From Paracoccaceae bacterium (GTDB taxonomy: Bacteria > Pseudomonadota > Alphaproteobacteria > Rhodobacterales > Rhodobacteraceae): 52,427 bases of DNA. A program made the translations under genes and the position numbers. Below the pieces are notes generated by a model that searched no databases, was not told the origin of the DNA, and saw nothing but the letters and a program-made list of their open reading frames with translations. The stretch is from positions 82,288 through 134,714 of the forward strand of contig JAGRDO010000062.1 in assembly GCA_020447005.1 (NCBI GenBank). Direction: 5' to 3'. Below, piece after piece: positions 24,412 through 33,377 of this stretch; positions within the stretch are counted from its first letter, which is position 1, and every line of letters begins with the position of its first letter.

Positions 24412-25722
24412 TCAATAGGTCTCCTCATAAGCGGCGCAACGTGCCGGCGTGTCCAGCCCGGCGAGACAGGCGATTTCAGAGTTCTTGTGAGCCCGGTAGA
24501 CCGATGCGAAGCCGTCGGGGAACCAGCCCGTCGCGGTCGCGTTTGCTTCGAAACGATCCAGCGCAGCCTCGAGCGAGGTGGGCAGGCGCACAAATCCGCG
24601 GGCGGTCAGGTCCTCATGCGACAGCAACGAAAGGTCGTCCTGCGTGGGCGCGGGCGGGGTCAGCCCCTCCTCGATGCCCTGAACGCCGGCGTGAACGATG
24701 GCGGCAAGTGCAAGGTGCGGGCAGGCCGCCGCGTCGGCAGCCCGGTATTCGATATTGAACTGCCGGGCGATGGCGGCAGGGTCCTTCGTCGTTACGGGGC
24801 AGATACGCAACGAGGCTTCTCGGTCGCGGAATCCGAGATTGTTGTAAGCCGCCGACCAGCGGTGCGGGGTTAAGCGTTCATAGGAAATCGCTGAGGGCGC
24901 CGTCAGCGCCACGATGTTCTCCAGATACTTGAGGATCCCGGCAGAAAAGGCGCCGGTCAGGCCGGACATGCCACAGGGACCATCGGCGTCGTAGGTCAGC
25001 GCTTCGCCCTCGTCGTTCACGAAGCTCATGTGCACATGCACGCCATTTCCAACGCTGGTGACATCGCGGATGGGGACAAAGGTGGCCCTTTCGCCATTCG
25101 CGCGCGCCGCCGAGCGGGTCAGTTCGCGCAGGATCACCGCCTCGTCTGCGGCGCGGAGACCCTCTTGCGGGCCGACAACGACCTCGTACTGGTTCGGGCC
25201 GTATTCCTTCATGATACTGTCAGGATTCAGCCCGGCCTGTTCAAGAGCGCCCATCAGCATCTCGAGAAACGGGCGCTGCTGTTCGAAGGCCTCGCGGCCG
25301 AAACCCTGATTGGGGATGGCCGGCTCGCCCCTGAGCTGGAACTCGTGCTCGAATGCCGCGATCAGACGCACACCGGCAACCCGGTGCAGCCGCGCCAATG
25401 CCGCGCGCAAAAGCGCACGTGTGCAATAGTCCCACGGTGCACCTTCAAGCGTGACGATATCACCCAGCAAGAAATGCTCGGATGCGCCAACACCGAAATC
25501 GACCTTAACCTCTGTCGCGGCATCCGGAACCAGCAGCAGGTCACCGAGTGAACCGAAGGGGCTTTCGCCGATGCTGTCGAAGCAATTGATCATCACGTTG
25601 GTCGGTACCCAGCCGACGCCGCGCTTCAGGCGTTTTTCAAGCTGGCTGGCCGGAAAGGCCTTGCCGCGTACCTTGCCGGCGAGGTCACATGTCGTTGCGA
25701 CGATGAGGGGCATTGGCGTCAT
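24412..25722 (-). CDS. Glutamine synthetase family ligase (type III/gamma-glutamylamine synthetase-like)
   Basis: The 436-residue protein has glutamine-synthetase catalytic landmarks: metal glutamates in AAFEHEFQL, the GNGVHVHMSF metal/ATP loop and the substrate/phosphate arginine region FRDREASLRICP. It lacks the adenylylation tyrosine segment of GlnA. Relatives such as PuuA and GlnT ligate glutamate to amines using ATP. ATG 25722 overlaps the stop of the upstream rpiR-type gene as ATGA, so the two are co-translated. Divergent genes encode a LIV-type transporter, a hydrolase and an aminotransferase, so gamma-glutamylation of an imported amine is a reasonable inference; the substrate is unknown. 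Confidence 0.88.
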   Translation of the reverse strand: MTPMPLIVATTCDLAGKVRGKAFPASQLEKRLKRGVGWVPTNVMINCFDSIGESPFGSLGDLLLVPDAATEVKVDFGVGASEHFLLGDIVTLEGAPWDYCTRALLRAALARLHRVAGVRLIAAFEHEFQLRGEPAIPNQGFGREAFEQQRPFLEMLMGALEQAGLNPDSIMKEYGPNQYEVVVGPQEGLRAADEAVILRELTRSAARANGERATFVPIRDVTSVGNGVHVHMSFVNDEGEALTYDADGPCGMSGLTGAFSAGILKYLENIVALTAPSAISYERLTPHRWSAAYNNLGFRDREASLRICPVTTKDPAAIARQFNIEYRAADAAACPHLALAAIVHAGVQGIEEGLTPPAPTQDDLSLLSHEDLTARGFVRLPTSLEAALDRFEANATATGWFPDGFASVYRAHKNSEIACLAGLDTPARCAAYEETY

Positions 25723-26564
25723 TTGGATGTGTCCTGTTCCGTGAAGCGAGCCGCGTCCCAAGCGCGGATTCGCGTTTGGGCCTGCTCAAAATTGTCTTCT
25801 GCGATCTTGGTGGCCATCGCCTCGATAACGGCCAACGCAGGCGCGTAGGTGTCCCACAACGTTCCCGATTCTATCGGTACCGGAAGCACCTCGGCAGCGT
25901 GTCTGGCGACCGGCGAAAGCCACTTGTCGGTCATCACCACAACGCGCGCACCGCGCGCCTGCGCCTTTTTGGCCAGACGCAACATCGTCGGTTGGTAGCG
26001 GCGGAAATCCGCGACAAACAGCACGTCACCCGGCTTCATCCGCAGCAGGTATTCGGGCCAGACCTCTGTATCGGTCGGCATATGGTAAACGCCGCCTCGC
26101 AATTGCCGGAGGTGAAAAGAAAGGGTCGCGGCCAGCGCGTTGCTGACCCGGCCGCCGATCAGGTGGATTTCGCGCCGGGGGTCGGCGAGCAGTGAACAGA
26201 TCCGCTCGAACTGATCGTCGGTGACCGCGGCCGCGACGCCCGCCATAAGGCTTGATGCGCGCGCCATGAAATCGGCGAGAAAGCTGCCCTGAAGCGGGCG
26301 GCGACCGACGTGGATGTCGATGGGCGATCTCTGCCCCTCTTTAAGTTCGGACAGAAGATTGCGTTGAAATTCCTGGTAGCCGGAATAACCGATCTTGGCG
26401 ATGAACCGCGAGATCGACGGCGCCGAAACCTCGGCATGGCTGGCCAGATCCTGAATCGGGGAAAGCCCGGCATAAGGATAGTCCGCCAACAGCGCCGCCG
26501 TCAGTTTCCGCTCGATCGCCGTCAGGTTTTCTGCCGATGAAGCGATCCGCTCCCTAACGGTCAT
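25719..26564 (-). CDS. RpiR-family transcriptional regulator with SIS domain
   Basis: The 281-residue protein has an N-terminal HTH_6 domain (helices around EVSAPSISRFIAKIGYSGYQEF) and a C-terminal SIS domain with HLIGGRVSNALAA. RpiR proteins usually bind phosphosugars, but members of this amino-acid/amine-associated group regulate nitrogen operons. It is divergent from the LivM-LivG fusion gene and coupled to the glutamine-synthetase-like gene, so it probably represses or activates both transcription units. A TGAAAT-N4-ATTTCA palindrome in the shared promoter region is its likely operator. Confidence 0.9.
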   Translation of the reverse strand: MTVRERIASSAENLTAIERKLTAALLADYPYAGLSPIQDLASHAEVSAPSISRFIAKIGYSGYQEFQRNLLSELKEGQRSPIDIHVGRRPLQGSFLADFMARASSLMAGVAAAVTDDQFERICSLLADPRREIHLIGGRVSNALAATLSFHLRQLRGGVYHMPTDTEVWPEYLLRMKPGDVLFVADFRRYQPTMLRLAKKAQARGARVVVMTDKWLSPVARHAAEVLPVPIESGTLWDTYAPALAVIEAMATKIAEDNFEQAQTRIRAWDAARFTEQDTSK

Positions 26565-26641
26565 CCGCCCCCCTCACTCGCATTGGTCTGCCCGAGAGTG
26601 GCTGCAATAGAGATTTCAGTCAATTAGTATTTTGTTGACTT

Positions 26642-26657
26642 TGAAATCCCAATTTCA
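26642..26657. promoter_or_regulatory. Palindromic operator candidate for the RpiR-type regulator
   Basis: TGAAAT (26642-26647) and ATTTCA (26652-26657) form a perfect inverted repeat with a four-base spacer, 31 bases upstream of the livMG start. Another ATTTCA half-site occurs at 26612-26617. Several RpiR-family regulators bind TGAAA-N5/6-TTTCA-like palindromes, so the match in form and place is good. Confidence 0.55.
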
Positions 26658-26687
26658 GACGTTGTGCCGGATCGCTGAGGATTCTCG

Positions 26688-28472
26688 ATGGAACTCACCT
26701 CCCCCCGGCCTCATCTCGCCGCCGCCGTTCTGGCTGCCCTGGCCTTCGTCCTCATTCTGGCCTTTGGGGGCAGTATCATCGGGACATCTGTCGAAAGGAC
26801 GGTCACGGTCTTTTTCGTCTCGCTCGCTGCAATCGCCGCGATGGGCCTTTATTCCGGAAATTCCGGAATCCTGAGCTTCGGGCATCTCGCCTTCATGGGA
26901 ATCGGTGCCTATGTCGGCGCGCTGCTGACGCTTCCGGCGAAGATCAAGGAGGCAACGCTGCCGGCATTGCCGGATTGGCTGGCGACGACAGAACTCGGGC
27001 TGTTGCCGGCGATCCTGGCGGCGGTGGTTGTGACGATGCTGGTCGCCGCGGTCGTCGGTGCCGCGATCTGGCGGCTGGAAGGTTCATCGGCAACCATCGC
27101 GACCCTTGCCCTGTTGATCATCACCCACGGGATACTGATCGGCTGGCGGGACGTGACGCGCGGCGCACAGACTTTTTTCGGGGTCCCCCGCGAAACATCG
27201 ATCTGGGTCGCCGCCCTTGGCTGCCTCGTCGCGCTGGTGGTCGCGCGTCTCTACCGCGATTCGACATCGGGCTTGCGCTTGCGTGCGGGCCGGGAAAACG
27301 CCATCGCGGCAGCCGCGGTCGGCGTTAATGTCCAGCGCGAGCGCTACATCGCCTTCGTGATCAGCGCCGGGTTGATGGCGCTGACAGGCGTGCTGATCGC
27401 GCATTTCCTGGGGGCCTTCAGCCCCAAGAAATTCTACTTTACCGACACGTTCTTCTTGCTGGCCATGCTGATCGTGGGCGGCATGACCACCGTGACCGGG
27501 GCCGTCCTCGGCGCCGTCGTGGTGACCCTGATCACCGAAATCCTGCGCTGGCTGGAAGGCGGTATCGACCTTGGCTTCGTACAGATCCCGCAGGTCTTCG
27601 GCACGACCCAGATCGGTATCGCTCTTTTGATCCTCGTGGCACTGGTCCGCCGCCCCGAGGGGCTGGTCGGGCTGAAGGAGTGGGAAGAATGGCTGCTGCC
27701 GGCACGGCGTGGCGCGATGACGCCCACGCCCTTGTCGCCGGTCCGGGCCGATCCCCTGACGGCAAGCAACGTCACCAAGCGGTTCGGCGGCGTCGTGGCC
27801 TGCGACGATGTCAGCGTGACGGTTGCACCGGGCGAAATTCTGGGCCTGATCGGCCCGAACGGCTCGGGTAAGACGACACTGCTGAACCTGCTGTCGGGCG
27901 TTCTCAAGCCCGATTCGGGGACGATCTTTCGCGGCTCGCGCGATTTGCTGACGCTGGCCAGGCACAGGTTCGTCGATGCAGGGATCGCCCGAACCTATCA
28001 AAACATCCGTCTCTTTCCGACGCTCTCGGTTTACCAGAACATCCAGGTCGCGGCGCTGTCGACGATGGATGGCCGGAACGCAGACGCCCGGACCGCCGGC
28101 GCGCTGGCCTGGCTTGGCATTTCGGACATGGCCGAGGCAGCCGCCGGCACGCTGTCCTACGGCGACCAGCGCCGGGTTGAGATTGCGCGCGCGCTCGTCT
28201 GTCAGCCATCGCTGATCTTCCTCGACGAACCCGCCGCCGGCATGAACCGTGAGGAAACCGATGCGCTGATGGAAACGCTGCGCCGGATCAACGGCGATCT
28301 CGGGATCGGCATCCTTCTTGTCGATCACGATCTGGCGCTGATCAACGCGCTGTGCCACCGGATCGTTGTGCTGAACGAAGGCAGGCTGATCGCCGAAGGC
28401 ACCCCCGCCGACGTGCGCAACAACCCAGCTGTCATCGAAGCCTATCTGGGCAAGGCCGGGCATGAAGACTGA
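26688..28472 (+). CDS. LivM-LivG fusion: branched-chain-type ABC permease joined to ATPase
   Basis: The 594 residues combine two normally separate subunits. Residues ~1-335 form a LivM-type permease with about ten transmembrane helices and the NSGILSFGHLAFMGIGAY landmark. Residues ~355-594 are a LivG ATPase with Walker A GPNGSGKT, signature LSYGDQRRVEIARA and Walker B LIFLDEPAAGM. The fusion keeps a 1:1 permease to ATPase ratio. ATG 26688 follows TGAGGATTCTCG. The binding protein, LivF and LivH follow in that order, completing the importer. The substrate class is amino acids, amides or urea-like compounds. Confidence 0.93.
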   Translation: MELTSPRPHLAAAVLAALAFVLILAFGGSIIGTSVERTVTVFFVSLAAIAAMGLYSGNSGILSFGHLAFMGIGAYVGALLTLPAKIKEATLPALPDWLATTELGLLPAILAAVVVTMLVAAVVGAAIWRLEGSSATIATLALLIITHGILIGWRDVTRGAQTFFGVPRETSIWVAALGCLVALVVARLYRDSTSGLRLRAGRENAIAAAAVGVNVQRERYIAFVISAGLMALTGVLIAHFLGAFSPKKFYFTDTFFLLAMLIVGGMTTVTGAVLGAVVVTLITEILRWLEGGIDLGFVQIPQVFGTTQIGIALLILVALVRRPEGLVGLKEWEEWLLPARRGAMTPTPLSPVRADPLTASNVTKRFGGVVACDDVSVTVAPGEILGLIGPNGSGKTTLLNLLSGVLKPDSGTIFRGSRDLLTLARHRFVDAGIARTYQNIRLFPTLSVYQNIQVAALSTMDGRNADARTAGALAWLGISDMAEAAAGTLSYGDQRRVEIARALVCQPSLIFLDEPAAGMNREETDALMETLRRINGDLGIGILLVDHDLALINALCHRIVVLNEGRLIAEGTPADVRNNPAVIEAYLGKAGHED

Positions 28473-28495
28473 GTTAGCAACACAGGGAGATCACG

Positions 28496-29647
28496 ATGAA
28501 ACGCCTCTTGACGACGACCGCCGCTCTGACACTTGCCGCGTTGGCGGCACAGGCGGATGAACTTCAGCTGGGCCTGGCGACGGCGCAAACCGGCGGGCTT
28601 GCCCCTTATGACGCTCCGGTGGTCGAAGGCATCCGCATTGCCGTGGACGAGATCAACGCCGCCGGCGGGATCGGCGGCACGACGCCGATCGTGCTGACCG
28701 AAAAGGACGTGCGCTCAGACACCGCGCAGACGGTAATCGCGACCCAGGAACTGGTCGACGGCGGTGCCGAAGTGATCGTGCTGCCCTGCGATGCCGATCC
28801 GGCGATCGCTGCCGCCGCGATCGTCGCCGAGGCGATGGTCCCGGCGATTTCGACCTGCGCCTCTTCGCCGACCCTGCCGCTGATCGGCGGCGACTACGTC
28901 TTTGCCAACTTCCCGGGTGACAACGTCCAGGCCACGGTATCGGCCACATGGGCTTTTCAGCAGGGCCTGACAAGCGCCTTCATCCTCTATTCGCCGGACA
29001 GCCAGTACACGACCATGCCGCTCTACTTCGCCGAGGTGATGAAATCGCTTGGCGGCGAGGTTTTGGGCGAAGCCACCTACAACATGGGCCAGCCTGACTT
29101 TTCGGCCATCGCAACGCAGATTGCCGCGATGAACCCGGCGCCGGCGGTTGTGATGACCTCGGCCTATGAACCGGACTTCCCGACCTTCCTCAAGGCGTTG
29201 CGCGCCGCAGGCTATGCCGGTCAGGTGATCGGGTCGGACGGTATCGACAGCCCGACGACCTTCAGCCTCGGCGACGTTGCCGAAGGCGTGGTCTTCACCA
29301 CCGCAGGTTATGCCACCGAGGGCAGCCCGCTGGCCGCCTTCGATGCGCTTTACGAGGAAAAGACGGGCGCGGCCTCGCAGACCGTGTTCAACGCCATCGG
29401 ATACGATCTGGTGAAGGTTGTCGAAGCGGCCGTAATCGCGGCGGGATCGACCGAGCCGCAGGCAATCCGCGACGCCATGGCCGGGCTTGAGAACGTCCAG
29501 GGCGCGACCAGTCTGATCAGCTACAAGGGCACCGATGGCATGCCGGTCCGTCAGGTTTCGCTGGTTCGCATCAAGGGCGGCCAGCGGGAACTGGTCGGCC
29601 AGCCCTCGCCGGACCCGGCGCTGATCCCTGCGCCCCGCATGCAATAA
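28496..29647 (+). CDS. LIV-type periplasmic substrate-binding protein
   Basis: The 383-residue protein has a signal peptide (MKRLLTTTAALTLAALAA, cleavage near AQA-DE) and a type I binding fold typical of LivJ/AmiC/UrtA relatives, with GLATAQTGGLAPYDAPVV and VLPCDADPAIAAAA. It lies 23 bases after the livMG fusion gene, with CAGGGAGATCACG before the ATG. The ligand is not clear: the pocket residues cannot be judged by eye, and the operon's enzymes point to an amine, amide or amino-acid derivative. Unlike other binding-protein genes in the window it is not followed by a hairpin; livF starts 14 bases later. Confidence 0.93.
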   Translation: MKRLLTTTAALTLAALAAQADELQLGLATAQTGGLAPYDAPVVEGIRIAVDEINAAGGIGGTTPIVLTEKDVRSDTAQTVIATQELVDGGAEVIVLPCDADPAIAAAAIVAEAMVPAISTCASSPTLPLIGGDYVFANFPGDNVQATVSATWAFQQGLTSAFILYSPDSQYTTMPLYFAEVMKSLGGEVLGEATYNMGQPDFSAIATQIAAMNPAPAVVMTSAYEPDFPTFLKALRAAGYAGQVIGSDGIDSPTTFSLGDVAEGVVFTTAGYATEGSPLAAFDALYEEKTGAASQTVFNAIGYDLVKVVEAAVIAAGSTEPQAIRDAMAGLENVQGATSLISYKGTDGMPVRQVSLVRIKGGQRELVGQPSPDPALIPAPRMQ

Positions 29648-29661
29648 GGGCAGGGCCGCGC

Positions 29662-30378
29662 ATGACCCCGCTGCTGAAGCTTCAGAACTTCAAACTGCGC
29701 TACGGCGCGGTTCAGGCCGTGCGCGGCATCGACATCGAAATCCGGAAGGGCGAGATCGTCGCCCTTCTGGGCGCCAACGGCGCCGGAAAATCCTCGACCA
29801 TGAAAGGCATCGCGGGGCTGGAGCCGGTGGCCGAGGGGCGCGTCCTGTTCGACGGGCGCGATATCACCGACCTGCCGCCCGAGGAAATTCCGAGCGCGGG
29901 CCTGACGCTGTCGCCAGAGGGCCGGCGTGTATTCGGCACGCTTACCGTTGCCGACAACTTGCGGATGGGCGCCTACACGATCACCGACAAGGCCGCGATC
30001 GAAACGGCGCTGAGGCGCGTCTTCGACCTGTTTCCGATCCTGGAGGAACGGCAGGGCCAATATGCCGGGACGCTGTCGGGCGGCCAACAGCAGATGCTGG
30101 CGATCGGCCGGGCGCTGATGTGCAACCCGCGTCTTCTTTTGCTCGACGAACCCTCGCTCGGCCTTGCGCCGCTGATCGTCGAACAGGTCTTCGCCCTGAT
30201 TTCCACCCTGCGCGACCAGGGGGTGACGATCCTGCTGGTCGAACAGAATGTCGCCGGCGCGCTTGCCATTGCCGACCGGGCCTACCTGATGGCCTCGGGG
30301 CGGATTATCCGCGAAGGCAGCGCTGCCGAGATGCGCTCTGCCGGCGCTATGGCCGACAGTTATCTTGGGGGCCACTGA
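29662..30378 (+). CDS. LivF-type ABC transporter ATPase
   Basis: The 238-residue ATPase has Walker A GANGAGKSS, signature LSGGQQQMLAIGRAL and Walker B LLLLDEPSLGL, with the LSPEGRRVFGTLTV segment typical of LivF. It pairs with the LivG-like domain of the fusion protein to power import. Its stop codon is one base from the livH ATG, indicating coupled translation. Confidence 0.93.
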   Translation: MTPLLKLQNFKLRYGAVQAVRGIDIEIRKGEIVALLGANGAGKSSTMKGIAGLEPVAEGRVLFDGRDITDLPPEEIPSAGLTLSPEGRRVFGTLTVADNLRMGAYTITDKAAIETALRRVFDLFPILEERQGQYAGTLSGGQQQMLAIGRALMCNPRLLLLDEPSLGLAPLIVEQVFALISTLRDQGVTILLVEQNVAGALAIADRAYLMASGRIIREGSAAEMRSAGAMADSYLGGH

Positions 30379-30379
30379 G

Positions 30380-31273
30380 ATGGATCTCATCCTGCAACAG
30401 ACCGTCAATGCCATCGCGCTCGGGGGCACCTATGCGCTTTTGGCGCTGGGCCTCGCGGTCGTCTTTTCGATCATGGGGCTGATCAACTTCGCCCATGGTG
30501 AACTGATGACCATCGCCGGTTACGTACTGATGTATTGCGGCCTTGCTGGGGTGCCCTTCGTGATCGGCGCGCCACTGGCAGTCATCGCGGCGATGCTGGC
30601 CGCCGTGGCCATGGAACGCATCGCATTTCGGCCTGTGCGCAACTCATCCGGCGCCACCATGCTGGTGACGAGCTTCGCCGTCGCCATGATCCTTCAGGTC
30701 CTCTTTCAGAACCTGATATCGGCGCGTTCACAGGCCGTGGTCATCCCCGATTTTCTTGGTCAGAGTATCGTGATCGGCGGTCTGGTGATCGGGGTGAACA
30801 AGCTTTTCGCCATCGTTGCGACACTGGTCATGCTTGTCCTTCTGGAAACCTTCATGAGCCGGCAGAAGCACGGCATCGCCATGCGCGCTGCGGCCGAGGA
30901 TTTCGCTATCGCCCGGCTGATGGGCATCCGCGCCAATACCGTGATCTCGGCCGCCTTCGCGTTGTCGGGCCTTCTCGCCGGCGTGGCGGCGGTGCTCTGG
31001 GTGTCGCAACGCGCCTCGGTGGACCCTCTCATGGGTTTCACGCCGGTGCTCAAGGCCTTCATCGCTGCCATCCTCGGTGGGCTCGGTTCGCTTCGCGGCG
31101 CCGTTGCGGGCGGCTTTGTGCTTGGCTTTGTCGAGGTCTTTCTGGCCGCGTTCCTGCCGGCCGAGTGGCAGGAGTTCCGCGAACCGATCGGGCTCAGCCT
31201 TGTCGTGCTGATGCTGGTCGTGCGGCCAAACGGGCTGATACCCGCCGCGACGCTTCAGGCACAGAAAGTATGA
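30380..31273 (+). CDS. LivH-type ABC transporter permease
   Basis: The 297-residue membrane protein has about eight helices and the family segment GLINFAHGELMTIAGYV close to the N-terminus, and FIAAILGGLGSLRGAVAGG near the end. The ATG at 30380 lies one base after the livF stop; a frame opening at 30365 overlaps livF and is less likely. It forms the channel with the permease half of the fusion protein. Its stop overlaps the ATG of the next gene as ATGA, so a metabolic enzyme is translationally coupled to the transporter. Confidence 0.92.
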   Translation: MDLILQQTVNAIALGGTYALLALGLAVVFSIMGLINFAHGELMTIAGYVLMYCGLAGVPFVIGAPLAVIAAMLAAVAMERIAFRPVRNSSGATMLVTSFAVAMILQVLFQNLISARSQAVVIPDFLGQSIVIGGLVIGVNKLFAIVATLVMLVLLETFMSRQKHGIAMRAAAEDFAIARLMGIRANTVISAAFALSGLLAGVAAVLWVSQRASVDPLMGFTPVLKAFIAAILGGLGSLRGAVAGGFVLGFVEVFLAAFLPAEWQEFREPIGLSLVVLMLVVRPNGLIPAATLQAQKV

Positions 31274-32040
31274 CGACGCATCCCCGCCCGCCTGCGCTGC
31301 TGACCGCCCGCGACCCCGCGCCGGTAGAATGGGTCAACCGCGACAGCGACGCGCCCGTCCTTTTGGTTTGCGAACATGCCGGCCAGGCGATCCCCGAAAT
31401 GCTTGGCGATCTGGGCCTGCCCCCAGGCGCGATCGACGACCATATCGGCTGGGATATCGGTGCGATGGGCGTTGCACGCCTTATCGCAGGGCAGCTCGGC
31501 GCGCCACTGATCGCGCAGCGCTACAGCCGTCTGGTGATCGATTGCAACCGCCCGCCGCAAAGCGCGGGCGCCATCCCGGCGGTCAGCGACACACAAGCGA
31601 TCCCCGCGAATGTGGCGCTTTCGCCCGAACAGCGCGCCGCCCGGGTGCGGAATATCTTCGACCCCTTCGCCACCGCCGTCGAGAGCGGATTTCAAAGCCA
31701 TCCCCGCCGGCTTGCCCTTTCGATCCATTCCTTCACACCCGCCCTGCGCCTGGGGCCGCCGCGCCCGTGGCATGCGGGTTTTCTTGCCCGCCAGGAACTG
31801 GACACCTCGCAGAGGCTTCTGGACCATGTCGCCGGAGCGGCCGACCTGACGCTCGCGCTCAACCAGCCCTACCAGATCGACGACGAAACCGACTGGTTTG
31901 TCCCGACCCAATGCGAGACCCGGAATATCCGCCACTGCCTCGTCGAGATCCGAAACGACCAGATACGGACGCCGGAAGGACAGTCCCTATGGGCCGGCTA
32001 TCTGGCAGGCGCGATCCGTTCGGTCCTGGAGGCCGGGTGA
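31270..32040 (+). CDS. N-formylglutamate amidohydrolase family hydrolase
   Basis: The 256-residue protein belongs to the FGase (HutG-type) fold, with LLVCEHAGQAIP near the N-terminus, HIGWDIGAMGVA, RYSRLVIDCNR and the C-terminal EIRNDQI segment. Characterised members hydrolyse N-formylglutamate to glutamate and formate. No other histidine-degradation gene is nearby, so a different N-acyl or glutamyl amide linked to the operon's glutamine-synthetase-like enzyme is more likely. It overlaps livH by four bases and the next gene by one base (TGATG). Metal-dependent cytoplasmic hydrolase; substrate inferred only. Confidence 0.85.
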   Translation: MTTHPRPPALLTARDPAPVEWVNRDSDAPVLLVCEHAGQAIPEMLGDLGLPPGAIDDHIGWDIGAMGVARLIAGQLGAPLIAQRYSRLVIDCNRPPQSAGAIPAVSDTQAIPANVALSPEQRAARVRNIFDPFATAVESGFQSHPRRLALSIHSFTPALRLGPPRPWHAGFLARQELDTSQRLLDHVAGAADLTLALNQPYQIDDETDWFVPTQCETRNIRHCLVEIRNDQIRTPEGQSLWAGYLAGAIRSVLEAG

Positions 32041-33368
32041 TGCCCGTGGGCGGCGGCTATTGCTATGCGGAGGAAAGCACCACGGTTTCGCGGCTTCAAC
32101 AGCTGCGGTTCTTTCCGCTGGCCGTCACCAAGGGATGCGGCACCCGGCTTACCACGGATGACGGCAGGACAGTCCTCGATCTTTCGGCCAGCTGGGGCGC
32201 GGCTTCGCTTGGCCACGGACATCCCGATTGGGCAGGCGCGGTCGCCGATGCCGCCCGGCAACCGGCGGGGGCGAGCGCCCTTTCCGCCGCCGTCGCGCCC
32301 GCGTGGCAACTGGCGCGCACCCTGCTTGACCTTACGCCCGGAACGGACAGCCGCCGCGTCTGGATCGGGCATTCCGGCTCTGACGCGAATGAGACCGCCG
32401 CGCGTGCGGTTCTGGCGGCGACAGGCCGGCCGCGCATTATTGCGTTTTCCGGCGCATACCACGGTGGAACCGCCGGTTCGATGGCGGTGTCCGGGCATGG
32501 CTCGCAAGCCCATGCGCAGAAATTCCCCGGGCTGATGCTGCTTCCCTATCCCGACCCCTACCGTCCCTTCGGCGGGGATCCGGGCGGGTCCCGGCTTTTG
32601 GATCACATCGCCGGGCTGCTTGCGGCAGATGGCCTTGGCCATGAGGTCGCGGCCTGCTTTTTCGAACCGATCCTCGCCGATGGCGGCATGATTGTTCCGC
32701 CCTCGGGCTTTATGCGCGGTCTGGCCGAACTGTGCGCCCGGTACGGCATCCTGACCGTCTGTGACGAGGTCAAGATCGGGCTCGGCCGTACCGGCAGGCT
32801 GCACGGCTTCGAGTGGGAAGGGATAACCCCCGATCTTGTGACTTTCGGCAAGGGGCTGGGCGGCGGGCTGCCGGTCTCGGCTCTGGTGGGGCCTGCCGCG
32901 ATCCTGGACCACGCAACCGCCTTTTCGATGCAGACACTGCACGGCAATCCGATCTGCGCCAGCGCCGCGCTGGCGGTGCTGGACATCATCCGGCGCGATG
33001 ACCTTGCGGGCAATGCCGGCCGCGTCGGCGCGCGCCTGCGCGACGGGCTTGCAACGCTGGCGGCAAGACACGCCGCGATCGGGCAGATCCGCGGGCGCGG
33101 GCTGGCGATCGGCGTCGAACTCGTGCGGGATGGCGCGACACGGACCCCGGCGCCGGATCTTGCCGCGCAGGTCGTGTATCGTGCCTTTGAACTTGGCGCA
33201 GTGCTTCACTATGTCGGCATGCAATCCAACGTTCTGGAACTGACGCCGCCGCTGATCCTGACCGAGGCCGAGGCGGACGAGGCGGTGGCGATCCTCGACC
33301 AGGCGCTTTCGGACGTTTTGGCAGGTCGCTTCGATACGAAAAAGACGGAACCCTTTACTGGCTGGTAG
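32040..33368 (+). CDS. Class III PLP-dependent aminotransferase
   Basis: This 442-residue omega-aminotransferase-fold enzyme has the catalytic lysine at about residue 271 in TFGKGLGGGLPVSA, the aspartate in TVCDEVKIGLGRTG and the SGSDANETAARA phosphate-binding segment. Class III enzymes move terminal or alpha amino groups between amines or amino acids and a keto acid. The start overlaps the previous stop by one base. In combination with the gamma-glutamylation and hydrolase genes it may process an amino-aldehyde or diamine as in polyamine catabolism. Which amine is unknown. Confidence 0.9.
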   Translation: MPVGGGYCYAEESTTVSRLQQLRFFPLAVTKGCGTRLTTDDGRTVLDLSASWGAASLGHGHPDWAGAVADAARQPAGASALSAAVAPAWQLARTLLDLTPGTDSRRVWIGHSGSDANETAARAVLAATGRPRIIAFSGAYHGGTAGSMAVSGHGSQAHAQKFPGLMLLPYPDPYRPFGGDPGGSRLLDHIAGLLAADGLGHEVAACFFEPILADGGMIVPPSGFMRGLAELCARYGILTVCDEVKIGLGRTGRLHGFEWEGITPDLVTFGKGLGGGLPVSALVGPAAILDHATAFSMQTLHGNPICASAALAVLDIIRRDDLAGNAGRVGARLRDGLATLAARHAAIGQIRGRGLAIGVELVRDGATRTPAPDLAAQVVYRAFELGAVLHYVGMQSNVLELTPPLILTEAEADEAVAILDQALSDVLAGRFDTKKTEPFTGW

Positions 33369-33377
33369 GACAAATTC

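Noticed and set aside
27084..28463. 459-residue minus-strand frame opposite the LivM-LivG fusion
   Set aside because: Low-complexity Gln/Arg/Asp-rich translation with no domain, fully antisense to a clear transporter gene.
30535..31269. N-terminal extension of the FGase-family gene
   Set aside because: It lies inside livH in another frame; ATG 31270 with the ATGA overlap begins the conserved domain.
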